A DNA stretch of 7,534 bases from Acidimicrobiales bacterium (GTDB taxonomy: Bacteria > Actinomycetota > Acidimicrobiia > Acidimicrobiales > Palsa-688): positions 1-7,534 of the forward strand of contig JAFAWZ010000140.1 of NCBI GenBank assembly GCA_019241495.1, in the 5' to 3' direction. The translations under genes and the position numbers were made by a program. This document shows positions 1 through 6,127 of the stretch, piece by piece. Each line of letters starts with the position of its first letter. Within the stretch, counting starts at the first letter, position 1. The notes below the pieces were generated by a model. The model made no database searches, was not told the DNA's origin, and saw only the letters and a list, made by a program, of their open reading frames with translations.

Positions 1-2
1 TG

Positions 3-767
3 CTCCGCTACGCCACCGGAGCCGTCGCTCTCGAGGGATACGAGTCCGAGACCGGCAAGGTCGGCACTCCGGCTGCCCTCCTGAGCGATCTGGTGGACGC
101 TCTGAGCAGCGCCATCGACGAGCTGACCCGACCCATCGACGCCATCAAGCACCAGGCCAAGACGGTGACCGTCGGCATATCGCGAAGCGAGGATGCCCTG
201 TACGGCATACCGCTGGTGAAGGCGACTCTGGACGCCGGGGCGGCGCCCGACACTCTCGGGTACCGGGCCCTGCGCACCCTGGGGACGCTCGACGAGGCAG
301 TCGACGAAGTGCTCGGGTACACCCGCTACCGGATCGAATGGGCCTCGCCCCAGCCGACCGCGGCCGTCATCGACCGGGGGGGGATCGGCCTCCAACTGCG
401 GTCCCGCACCGACCGCGATCCCCGCCTGCTCGGCAGCAAGCACCGCGCCGCCGACGAGCGGGAGGTAACTGTGGTGAGGGGGGCGAGCGACAACCGGACC
501 GTCGTCCTCGTGCCCGAGGCCAAGGGATCCCAGGTGACGGGCATGACTCTGCTCCACGTGCGCTTCCACCAGACTCTTCCGGCCGAGCGGGCCAAGGCGG
601 TGTTGTCCGGGTACCGCACCCGGTACAACGCCCTGGCCGACGCGGTCACCGAGACCGAGCCCGTCCTCGACGAGACCCGCCTCGGGCAGGAGCCCATCGT
701 GGACCTGCTGACCGAGCCGGTGTACGAGTTGGCCCGGCGGTGGCGGGCCTCTGCGCAAGCCTCGTGA
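3..767 (+). CDS. C-terminal part of a probable GlmS-like SIS-domain protein (5' truncated)
   Basis: The frame is open from the left edge, so the real start lies upstream. The GTG at 93 is internal, because good coding sequence (LRYATGAVALEGYE...) precedes it. About 254 residues are visible. I see no transmembrane segment and no catalytic motif. The stretch DAIKHQAKTVTVGISRSE resembles, from memory, the C-terminal region of long glucosamine-6-phosphate synthase-type proteins of Actinobacteria; AKTVTV is reminiscent of the AKSVTVE end of classical GlmS. GlmS makes glucosamine-6-phosphate from fructose-6-phosphate and glutamine for peptidoglycan precursors. Context supports the call, since glmS lies near the NAD(P)HX repair gene and alr in mycobacteria. 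However, roughly 200 residues follow the AKTVTV region, whereas classical GlmS ends there, so this would be an extended form. The TGA stop overlaps the acpS start as GTGA. Another sugar-phosphate-binding or unrelated protein remains possible. Confidence 0.5.
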   Translation, partial: LRYATGAVALEGYESETGKVGTPAALLSDLVDALSSAIDELTRPIDAIKHQAKTVTVGISRSEDALYGIPLVKATLDAGAAPDTLGYRALRTLGTLDEAVDEVLGYTRYRIEWASPQPTAAVIDRGGIGLQLRSRTDRDPRLLGSKHRAADEREVTVVRGASDNRTVVLVPEAKGSQVTGMTLLHVRFHQTLPAERAKAVLSGYRTRYNALADAVTETEPVLDETRLGQEPIVDLLTEPVYELARRWRASAQAS

Positions 768-1159
768 CCGGCCCGCTCGGGACCGGCCGGCTCATCGGCA
801 TCGGCCTCGACCTGGTCGATATCGCTCGGTTCCAACGGGTGCTGGACCGCCGCCCGGCCATGGCCACCCGGCTTTTCGCCCCCGAGGAGCTCGACTACGC
901 CGGCACCTTGATCCGCCCCGGGCCGACCCTGGCCGGCCGTTTCGCCGTCAAGGAGGCGGCCATGAAAGCGCTCGGCGTGGGTCTGGGCGCGGTCGACTGG
1001 ACCGACGTATGTGCTCTCCGCCAGGCCGGGGGAGCGCCGAGGCTGGTCGTCCGGGGCCGAGCCGCCCGGCTGGCCGAAGACATGGGCGTGGTCGCCTGGC
1101 AGGTGACCATCTCCCATACCGATCTGGTGGCCTCGGCGGCTGTGGTCGCCCTTTCGTGA
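764..1159 (+). CDS. acpS: Holo-[acyl-carrier-protein] synthase AcpS
   Basis: AcpS transfers 4'-phosphopantetheine from CoA to a serine of apo-ACP, in the cytoplasm, activating fatty acid synthesis. The protein has 131 residues, normal for this small trimeric family. Family signatures are in order: GIGLDLVDIARF (residues 12-23, with the metal-binding Asp as D16), GRFAVKEAAMKALG (58-71, with the second metal ligand E64 and K63), and the C-terminal ISHTDLVASAAVVAL strand and helix. The GTG start at 764 is chosen because the frame has no better start before the conserved GIGLDLV, and because it overlaps the previous stop as GTGA. There is no clear Shine-Dalgarno sequence, so initiation probably depends on coupling to upstream translation. 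The gene ends in another GTGA overlap with the NAD(P)HX repair gene. The open frame extends upstream to 338, but that part is a shadow of the preceding gene. Confidence 0.93.
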   Translation: MTGPLGTGRLIGIGLDLVDIARFQRVLDRRPAMATRLFAPEELDYAGTLIRPGPTLAGRFAVKEAAMKALGVGLGAVDWTDVCALRQAGGAPRLVVRGRAARLAEDMGVVAWQVTISHTDLVASAAVVALS

Positions 1160-2535
1160 TCCCGGTCCTGACCCCCGAGGAGATGGCCGCAGTCGATCGG
1201 TCGGCCCCCGAGCCGGTCGAGGTCCTCGTCGAGCGGGCCGGCTTCGCGGTGGCCCGGGCCGCCCACCGCATGCTTGGCGGATCCTACGGGCGGCGCTGCG
1301 TCGTGATCGCCGGCCGGGGCAACAACGGCAACGACGGCCGGGTCGCGGCCCGCCGCCTGTCCGCGTGGGGCGCGCAGGTCCGCCTGGTCGAGCCCGACAC
1401 CACCCGCCTCCCGCCTGCCGACCTCGTCATAGACGCCGCCTACGGGACCGGCCTGAGCCGCCCCTACCACCCCCCCGACCCCGGAGTCGCCCCGGTGCTG
1501 GCGGTGGACATCCCCTCCGGCCTGTCGGGCCTCACCGGCTCGGGCGACGCCCTCCGGGCCGGGCGCACGGTCACGTTCGCCGCCATCAAACCGGGGCTGC
1601 TGTTAGGCGAGGGTCCGGACAAAAGCGGCCTCCTCGAGCTGGCCGGCATCGGCCTCGAAACGCTCGCGCGGCAGGCCGCCGGCATGTGGCTACTCGACGA
1701 CGACGACCTGTCAATGCTGCCGGGCCGGTCCCGCCAGGCCCATAAATGGCAGACCGCGGTGCTCGTGGTCGGCGGGTCGGAGGCGATGAACGGGGCTCCT
1801 CTGCTCGCCGCCCACGGTGCCCTGCGGGCTGGGGCCGGCTACGCCCTGGTCGGTGTGCCCGGATCGCCGGCGGGCGGTGGCCTTCCGCCCGGCCCCCACG
1901 TCGGTTTGAGCCTTCCCGCTCTGGGTTGGGCCGGGGCGGCGGCCGAGGCGGCGTCGCGGGTGCGGGCGGTTGCGGTCGGGCCGGGCCTCTCGGGGCGGCC
2001 CAAGAACCCGGACGGCAGCACGGGCTCGGCTACGCCGGTGGCCGAGTTCCTCGCCTCCACGTCGGTTCCCGCCGTGGTGGACGCCGACGGGCTGAACGCC
2101 CTGGGCGATGTGGGCACCGTCCGCGCCCTCGCCGCCGGGCGGGCCGCGCCGCTGGTGCTCACGCCTCACGAAGGGGAGTACCGCCGCCTGACAGGTCACT
2201 CACCGGCTGAGGACAGGATCACCGACGTGCGCGGCACTGCTCGCCAGACTGGGGCGGTGGTGCTGTTGAAGGGTTCTCCCACGATCGTCGCCTCGCCCGA
2301 CGGCCGAGTCCTGATCTCGAGGTCCGGCTCGCCCCGGCTGGCCACGGCGGGCACCGGTGACGTGCTCTCCGGGATGATCGCAGCCTTCCTCGCCCGGGGT
2401 CTGGAGCCTCTGGAGGCCGCCGGCCTGGCCGCTCACGTGCATGGTCAGGCCGCCAGGCGTGGACCGGGGGAGGGCCTGATCGCGACCGACCTCCCCGAGT
2501 TGGTCTCAGGGTTGCTGTCACAGGCTGCACTGTGA
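1156..2535 (+). CDS. nnrD: Bifunctional NAD(P)HX epimerase / ADP-dependent NAD(P)HX dehydratase (NnrE-NnrD fusion)
   Basis: This enzyme repairs hydrated NADH and NADPH. The N-terminal YjeF-type domain interconverts the R and S forms, and the C-terminal ribokinase-like domain dehydrates S-NAD(P)HX using ADP. The 459 residues match the fused bacterial form. Epimerase domain (about 1-190): the nucleotide-binding loop GRGNNGNDG (53-61), IDAAYGTGL (92-100), DIPSGLSG (118-125) and AIKPGLL (143-149). Dehydratase domain (about 195-455): HKWQTAVLVVGGS (196-208), a DADGLNAL stretch, LVLTPHEGEYRRL, VVLLKGSPTIV and ATAGTGDVLSGM, with the catalytic Asp expected at D402. The GTG start at 1156 overlaps the acpS stop as GTGA and places MIPVLTPEEM at the N terminus, as expected for the family. 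The frame is open further upstream (to 1009), but that would cover half of acpS. The gene ends in a GTGA overlap with alr, the same order seen around mycobacterial nnr and alr. Confidence 0.94.
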   Translation: MIPVLTPEEMAAVDRSAPEPVEVLVERAGFAVARAAHRMLGGSYGRRCVVIAGRGNNGNDGRVAARRLSAWGAQVRLVEPDTTRLPPADLVIDAAYGTGLSRPYHPPDPGVAPVLAVDIPSGLSGLTGSGDALRAGRTVTFAAIKPGLLLGEGPDKSGLLELAGIGLETLARQAAGMWLLDDDDLSMLPGRSRQAHKWQTAVLVVGGSEAMNGAPLLAAHGALRAGAGYALVGVPGSPAGGGLPPGPHVGLSLPALGWAGAAAEAASRVRAVAVGPGLSGRPKNPDGSTGSATPVAEFLASTSVPAVVDADGLNALGDVGTVRALAAGRAAPLVLTPHEGEYRRLTGHSPAEDRITDVRGTARQTGAVVLLKGSPTIVASPDGRVLISRSGSPRLATAGTGDVLSGMIAAFLARGLEPLEAAGLAAHVHGQAARRGPGEGLIATDLPELVSGLLSQAAL

Positions 2536-3749
2536 GACCCGACGACATGCCGGCCCGGAGCCGGCCGGCGGCGGTGATGGCTCCCGCCTACGAGCACCGT
2601 GACGGCTATGCGCTCATCGACACCGGGGCCATCCGGGCCAACGCGGCGGTCCTGGCCGCCCAGGTCGCACCGGCCGGGCTGTGCGCGGTGGTGAAGGCAG
2701 GCGGGTACGGGCACGGGGCGCCCGAGGTGGCCCGAGCCGCCCTCGATGGCGGGGCGACCTGGCTGGCGGTGGCTCTGGTGGAGGAGGGCCGGGAGCTGCG
2801 CGCCGAGCGGATCGCCGCCCCCATACTCGTCCTGTCGGAGCCGCCACCCGCGGCCATGGACGAGGTGGTGGCGTCCCGCCTGACGCCGACGATCTATACC
2901 CGACCCGGCCTGGACGCGCTCCGCCACGCTGTGGGCCGGGCGGGCGGCCGCCCACCGTTCCCTGTCCACGTAAAGGTCGACACCGGGATGCACCGGGTCG
3001 GGGCCGCGCCGGGCGAGGCGGTCGACCTGGCCCTCGATGTGGCTGCCGACCCGGCCCTGGACCTCGAAGGCTTCTGGACCCACCTGGCGGTGGCGGACGA
3101 GGTCGACAACCCGTACAACACCACCCAGCTCGACCTCTACGACCACGCCCTCGACGCCCTGGCCGGCCACGGGGTGCGGCCTCGGGTGCGCCACGCCGCT
3201 AACTCGGGCGGGGCGTTGTGGCACCCGAGAGCCCGCTACGACCTGGTGCGCTGCGGCATCGCCCTCTACGGCCTCGCTCCCGACGCGGAAGGGATCACCC
3301 GCCCGCCGGTGCCGGCCCTGCGCCCTGCCCTGTCGCTCAGGGCGGGAGTCTCCTATGTAAAGGAGGTCGCGGCCAAGGAGCGGGTCTCCTACGGCTTGCG
3401 CTACACACTCGCGCAGGAGTCCGTGATCGCGACCGTTCCCCTCGGCTACGCGGACGGCGTGCCCCGCGTGCTGTCCGCAGTCGGCGGTGAGGTACTGGTG
3501 GGTGGGCGTCGCTGTCCCATCGCCGGGACCGTCACGATGGACCAGATCATGGTGGACTGCGGGCCGGGCGCCGAGGTGAGAAGCGGCGACGAGGTGGTGC
3601 TGATCGGCCGGCAGGGCGACCAGACGATCACGGCTTGGGACTGGGCCGTCGCCGCCGGGACGATCGCATACGAGGTCGTGTGCGGCATCAGCAGCCGCGT
3701 TCCCCGGGTATACGACCATACCTGGCCGGGCCCGCCGGCTGGCTCTTGA
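2532..3749 (+). CDS. alr: Alanine racemase
   Basis: This PLP-dependent enzyme interconverts L- and D-alanine, supplying D-Ala for peptidoglycan. The protein has 405 residues; the core is of normal family length, with a tail of about 24 residues before the first conserved strand (YALIDTGAIRAN). PLP-lysine motif: AVVKAGGYGHG, with K55 as the Schiff-base lysine. Other motifs: VKVDTGMHRVG; HAANSGGAL (H221); LVRCGIALYG (R240, expected near the pyridine nitrogen); VSYGLRY (Y287, the second catalytic base); LGYADGVPR; and TVTMDQIMVD (M336-D337). The usual Asp or Asn after K-A in the lysine motif is Gly here. GTG 2532 is preferred because it overlaps the previous stop as GTGA. In-frame ATGs at 2547 and 2577 would shorten the variable tail without harming the fold, so the exact start is uncertain. 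It ends in a TTGA overlap with the peptidase gene. Confidence 0.95.
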   Translation: MRPDDMPARSRPAAVMAPAYEHRDGYALIDTGAIRANAAVLAAQVAPAGLCAVVKAGGYGHGAPEVARAALDGGATWLAVALVEEGRELRAERIAAPILVLSEPPPAAMDEVVASRLTPTIYTRPGLDALRHAVGRAGGRPPFPVHVKVDTGMHRVGAAPGEAVDLALDVAADPALDLEGFWTHLAVADEVDNPYNTTQLDLYDHALDALAGHGVRPRVRHAANSGGALWHPRARYDLVRCGIALYGLAPDAEGITRPPVPALRPALSLRAGVSYVKEVAAKERVSYGLRYTLAQESVIATVPLGYADGVPRVLSAVGGEVLVGGRRCPIAGTVTMDQIMVDCGPGAEVRSGDEVVLIGRQGDQTITAWDWAVAAGTIAYEVVCGISSRVPRVYDHTWPGPPAGS

Positions 3750-4585
3750 TCACGGCTGTACCGGGTGTGCGGGTCGGTCACTGGACCGACGGGCCAGCCC
3801 GAACCGGGTGCACGGTGGCCCTCCTGCCGGCCGGGACGGTCGCCTCGGGCGAAGTGCGCGGCGGCGCTCCGGGCACCCGGGAATGGGCCCTCCTCGATCC
3901 GCGACGGATGGTCGACCGGGTGGACGCCGTCGTGCTCACCGGAGGTTCGGCCTTCGGGTTGGCGGCGTGCGACGGGGTGGTGCGGTGGTGCGAGGAGAGG
4001 GGCATCGGCTGGCCCACCTCGGCAGGACCGGTTCCCATCGTGGTGGGGCTCGTGATCTACGACCTGGCCGTCGGGGACCCGAAAGTGCGCCCCGGCCCGG
4101 CCGAGGGCTACGCCGCGTGCCTGTCTGCGGGGAGCGACGTCCCTCAGATCGGGCCCATCGGCGCGGGCACCGGCGCCACGGTAGGGAAGTGGCAGGGGAT
4201 GGAGCACGCCCGCCCCGGGGGTTTGGGCAGCGCACTGGCAAGGGAAGGCGACGTGGTCGTCGCCGCCCTGGTGGTGGTGAACGCGACCGGGGACCCCTAT
4301 GACCCCGCCTCCTTGCCCCGTCTTCCGACCAAACCCTCCGCGGTCGAAGCCACGACCGTCGGCTTGGTTGTCACCAACGCCAAGCTGGACAAGGCGGCCT
4401 GCCGGCTGGTGTCCGAGGCCGGCCATGACGGCCTGGCCCGGGCGCTGGACCCGGTCCACACCCACGCCGACGGCGACGCCATCGTGGCCGCCGCCACCGG
4501 TGAGGCGGACGCTGAGCTCGCTCAGGTCCGCCAGCTCGGCGCGTGGGTCGTCGAGCGCGCCGTGACCAGGGTGCTTGGTCAATAG
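3746..4585 (+). CDS. P1 family (S58, DmpA-like) self-processing peptidase/hydrolase
   Basis: The S58 family contains N-terminal-nucleophile hydrolases: L-aminopeptidase/D-esterase DmpA, beta-aminopeptidases, nylon-oligomer hydrolase and many uncharacterised members. The precursor cleaves itself to expose the catalytic Ser or Thr. The protein has 279 residues, near the short form of the family, and no signal peptide. Visible motifs: VPGVRVGHWTD (5-15), VRGGAPGTRE (37-46), VVLTGGSAFGL (62-72), VPIVVGLVIYDL (96-107), GDPKVRP (110-116), GAGTGATVGK (139-148), GGLGSA (158-163) and VVVNATGD (176-183). By recalled alignment with DmpA, the Gly161-Ser162 bond is my guess for the cleavage site; this needs a proper alignment. 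The TTG start at 3746 gives the canonical MITAVPGVRVGHWTD N terminus and overlaps the alr stop as TTGA. The open frame upstream (to 3635) overlaps alr and is not used. The substrate cannot be read from the sequence. Coupling to alr hints at peptide or D-amino-acid metabolism, which is inference only. Confidence 0.9.
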   Translation: MITAVPGVRVGHWTDGPARTGCTVALLPAGTVASGEVRGGAPGTREWALLDPRRMVDRVDAVVLTGGSAFGLAACDGVVRWCEERGIGWPTSAGPVPIVVGLVIYDLAVGDPKVRPGPAEGYAACLSAGSDVPQIGPIGAGTGATVGKWQGMEHARPGGLGSALAREGDVVVAALVVVNATGDPYDPASLPRLPTKPSAVEATTVGLVVTNAKLDKAACRLVSEAGHDGLARALDPVHTHADGDAIVAAATGEADAELAQVRQLGAWVVERAVTRVLGQ

Positions 4586-4629
4586 TGGGCAGTTGACCCA
4601 CACATGCGTGGGTCAACTGCCCACTATTG
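4580..4629. terminator. Perfect 22-bp inverted repeat between convergent genes, probable bidirectional terminator
   Basis: The arms at 4580-4601 and 4608-4629 are exact reverse complements (22 of 22), separated by the 6-base loop ACATGC. The left arm begins CAATAGTGGG and contains the TAG stop of the peptidase gene (4583-4585). The right arm ends 8 bases before the last codon of the convergent RDD gene. Position between convergent genes favours a transcript-end function for both strands. No run of T follows on either side, so it does not fit a classical intrinsic terminator; U-tract-less hairpins are often proposed as terminators or 3'-end stabilisers in Actinobacteria. G+C is about 54%, clearly below the neighbouring genes. 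A mobile palindromic (REP- or MITE-like) element is an alternative. Confidence 0.7.
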
Positions 4630-4630
4630 G

Positions 4631-4647
4631 GGCCCGCTTAGCGGGCC
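4631..4647. terminator. Short GC-rich inverted repeat spanning the RDD gene stop codon
   Basis: GGCCCGC (4631-4637) and GCGGGCC (4641-4647) are perfect reverse complements around a 3-base loop. That loop is TTA, the TAA stop codon of the minus-strand RDD gene. It directly adjoins the 22-bp palindrome and could extend the structured 3' end of either transcript. A 7-bp stem in GC-rich DNA can arise by chance, and the 3-base loop is tight, so a separate role is uncertain. Confidence 0.35.
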
Positions 4648-5300
4648 ATCACCACCAAGGTCCCGGCCGCCTTGTCGTGCAGAGTCTGGTTCTGCTGGTC
4701 CCACAGGGGCCACAGGACGTTCAGCAGCCCACCGATGATGCTTATGTTCAGGACCAGCTGGACGATCGCTCTTATGGTCGCTTTGCCGGTGCCGATTGCG
4801 GTCCCGGTGGCAGCATCGACGACGCGGGTGCTCACGGCCATGTTGCCCACCGTCTGAGCGCGGGGCGCGCCGAGCAGGAAGATCTGGTAGATGACGAGGA
4901 AGACGTCGTCTATCGCGCCGAAGCCGTAGCCCGTGATCCCAAGGATGCCATCGAAGACGATGCCGACTGGGATGCCGATGATCAGGCCGTCGAGAACGGT
5001 GGCTCCCACCCTTCGCCACCAGCCGGCCAACGGCCCCCACGGTGAGGTCGGTCCGGAACCCGGGTACCAGCCCGGGCCCGGTCCCGACCCTGGATAGCCC
5101 CCACCCGGATATCCGGGCGGTGGATAACCCCCGCCGGGCGGCGGGTACGACCCCGGACCGGGCGGTGGATACTGCGGCGGATACGAGTTTCCCCCTCCCC
5201 ACCCAGTTCCAGGGGGCGGTGGGGGCGGCGGGGGTGGCGGGGGTGGCTGATCGCCCCCCGGCGGACGGTTCCAGGGATCCTCGGGTGGGGTCGTGCTCAT
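4638..5300 (-). CDS. RDD family membrane protein with a proline/glycine-rich N-terminal region
   Basis: The protein has 220 residues. Residues 1-95 are a hydrophilic, low-complexity tail: a run of 12 prolines (19-30), then repeated PPPG, GGYPPPG and YPGGGYPGSG units. Residues 96-218 form an RDD domain with about three hydrophobic segments (roughly 99-122, 126-144 and 175-196). R96/R97 and D104 in WWRRVGATVLDGLII fit the signature Arg and Asp, and VSTRVVDAATG and QTLHDKAAGTLVV match the conserved later parts. The molecular role of RDD proteins is mostly unknown; some have been proposed to act in ion or metabolite transport. The tail is probably cytoplasmic, which is inference. ATG at 5300 (MSTTPPEDPW) is chosen because GGAAGGG lies about 10 bases upstream; the frame continues upstream to 5399 with unconvincing sequence. 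It is convergent with the peptidase gene and divergent from udg, so it breaks the otherwise plus-strand block. Confidence 0.85.
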   Translation of the reverse strand: MSTTPPEDPWNRPPGGDQPPPPPPPPPPPPGTGWGGGNSYPPQYPPPGPGSYPPPGGGYPPPGYPGGGYPGSGPGPGWYPGSGPTSPWGPLAGWWRRVGATVLDGLIIGIPVGIVFDGILGITGYGFGAIDDVFLVIYQIFLLGAPRAQTVGNMAVSTRVVDAATGTAIGTGKATIRAIVQLVLNISIIGGLLNVLWPLWDQQNQTLHDKAAGTLVVMAR

Positions 5301-5407
5301 GGCCAGTAAGCCCTTCCGGCTGCCCATCCTGGGACGGCCCGCGCGAACCATAGCAAGCAGTGCCATCCAGGAGTCGGATCGAAGCCTCCCCGGTACCATG
5401 GCCGTTC
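5301..5407. promoter_or_regulatory. Divergent intergenic region, presumed promoters for the RDD gene and udg
   Basis: This is the only gap between divergent starts in the window (107 bp), so promoters for both directions are expected here. On the plus strand TACCAT (5393-5398) could serve as a -10 box about 10 bases before the udg ATG, which would make the udg mRNA leaderless or nearly so; no clear Shine-Dalgarno sequence precedes that ATG. On the minus strand TATGGT (complement of 5347-5352), with TG just upstream, could be an extended -10 for the RDD gene. I see no convincing -35 box for either. The RDD ribosome site GGAAGGG lies at 5311-5317 on the complement. Confidence 0.35.
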
Positions 5408-5992
5408 ATGCCCGAGTCGCTCGCCGCAGTCGAGAAGGTGGCTCTCGGCTGCACGCTCTGCCCCCTGGCCGGGGGCCGGACCACGGTGGTGTTCGGTGAG
5501 GGCGATCCCGCGGCGGGGCTCATGGTGGTGGGAGAGGGCCCAGGTCGCGACGAGGACCTGCAGGGCCGCCCCTTCGTGGGCCGCTCGGGGCAGCTCCTCG
5601 ACAGGTTGCTGCTCGAAGAGGCCGGGCTGGAGAGGGGCCAGGTCTACATCGCCAACGTCGTCAAGTGCCGCCCCCCGAACAACCGCGACCCCCTCCCCGA
5701 CGAGATCGCCGCCTGCCGGCCCTACCTGGATCAGCAGGTGCAGCTGATCCGACCGGTTGTCGTGCTGACCCTGGGCAACTTCGCGACCCGGGTCCTCCTC
5801 GATACCGCCGCGGGTATCACGAAGCTGCGGGGCCGGACCTACCCGTTCCCGGGCCACCCGGCGACGACCCTCGTTCCCACCTTCCACCCGGCTGCCGCGC
5901 TACGAGGCGGCGGTGAGGTCGTGGCCAAGATGCGAGCCGACTTCGTTCGGGCCCGGGCCACCCTCGATGTGGCGACCGGAGCGGACAAGTGA
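5408..5992 (+). CDS. Family 4 (iron-sulfur) uracil-DNA glycosylase
   Basis: This enzyme removes uracil from DNA, produced by cytosine deamination or dUMP misincorporation, starting base-excision repair. The 194 residues match the usual size. The four Fe-S cysteines are present: C15 and C18 (GCTLCPLA), C87 (VVKCRPPNNRDP) and C103 (EIAACRPYL). Motif 1 reads VVGEGPGRDEDLQGRPFVG (40-58), where family 4 usually has GEAPG. The C-terminal motif is TFHPAAALR, with H160. ATG 5408 is chosen because it puts MPESL about ten residues before the first cysteine, as in the family; the frame is open upstream to a GTG at 5360 but without conservation. The gene is divergent from the RDD gene and lies 240 bp upstream of tsaE, with the repeat-containing spacer between. 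Its TGA stop sits inside GTGAGCG, the first bases of the direct repeat. Confidence 0.93.
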   Translation: MPESLAAVEKVALGCTLCPLAGGRTTVVFGEGDPAAGLMVVGEGPGRDEDLQGRPFVGRSGQLLDRLLLEEAGLERGQVYIANVVKCRPPNNRDPLPDEIAACRPYLDQQVQLIRPVVVLTLGNFATRVLLDTAAGITKLRGRTYPFPGHPATTLVPTFHPAAALRGGGEVVAKMRADFVRARATLDVATGADK

Positions 5993-6127
5993 GCGACCTG
6001 GTGGAGCGATCCGGTGTGGCAGGCCGGCCCGGACCCGCCTCGGGGGCGGGCCGGTGAGCGACCTGGTGGAGCGATCCGGTGTGGTGAGCGACCTGGTGGA
6101 GCGATCCGGTGTAGTAGTGAGCGACCT
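5989..6127 (+). repeat. Direct repeats in the udg-tsaE spacer (three near-identical copies and one partial)
   Basis: The unit begins GTGAGCGACCTGGTGGAGCG and continues with ATCCGGTGTGG. Copy 1 is 5989-6019 and copy 2 is 6054-6084, identical over 31 bases. Copy 3 starts at 6084 and is identical for 29 bases (to 6112). A partial copy of 11 bases is at 6117-6127. Copy-to-copy distances are 65, 30 and 33 bases. The first copy starts on the last base of the final lysine codon of udg, so its GTGA contains the udg stop. Read as protein, the unit is VSDLVERSGV. Between copies 1 and 2 lies a GC-rich segment able to fold (CCGG 6024-6027 with 6051-6054, and CCCGCC 6034-6039 with GGCGGG 6045-6050). Spacing is too irregular and short for a CRISPR array, and the origin of the repeats is not evident. 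Confidence 0.85.

Noticed and set aside
2445..3719. Long minus-strand open frame of 424 codons opposite alr
   Set aside because: It is the antisense shadow of alr in GC-rich DNA. It has no recognisable motif and a composition rich in His, Arg, Gly and Pro, while the plus strand encodes a complete alanine racemase.
3446..4603. Minus-strand open frame of 385 codons opposite the alr end and the peptidase
   Set aside because: It is antisense to two well-supported genes, has no family motif, and would start within the palindrome.
4575..5045. Plus-strand open frame of 156 codons through the palindrome and opposite the RDD gene
   Set aside because: It repeats the palindrome at its N terminus and then mirrors the RDD coding region. 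The RDD frame has a domain match and a ribosome site; this one has neither.
5203..5250. G-rich run on the plus strand as a possible quadruplex or regulatory element
   Set aside because: It is fully explained as the complement of the codons for the 12-proline run in the RDD protein.
4624..5523. Minus-strand open frame of 299 codons over the RDD gene and the start of udg
   Set aside because: It is in a different phase from the RDD gene, overlaps udg antisense, and shows no conserved motif.
5989..6127. CRISPR-like array
   Set aside because: There are only three copies, with intervals of 65, 30 and 33 bases. Copies 2 and 3 are directly adjacent with no spacer, the unit has no palindromic ends, and no cas genes are present.
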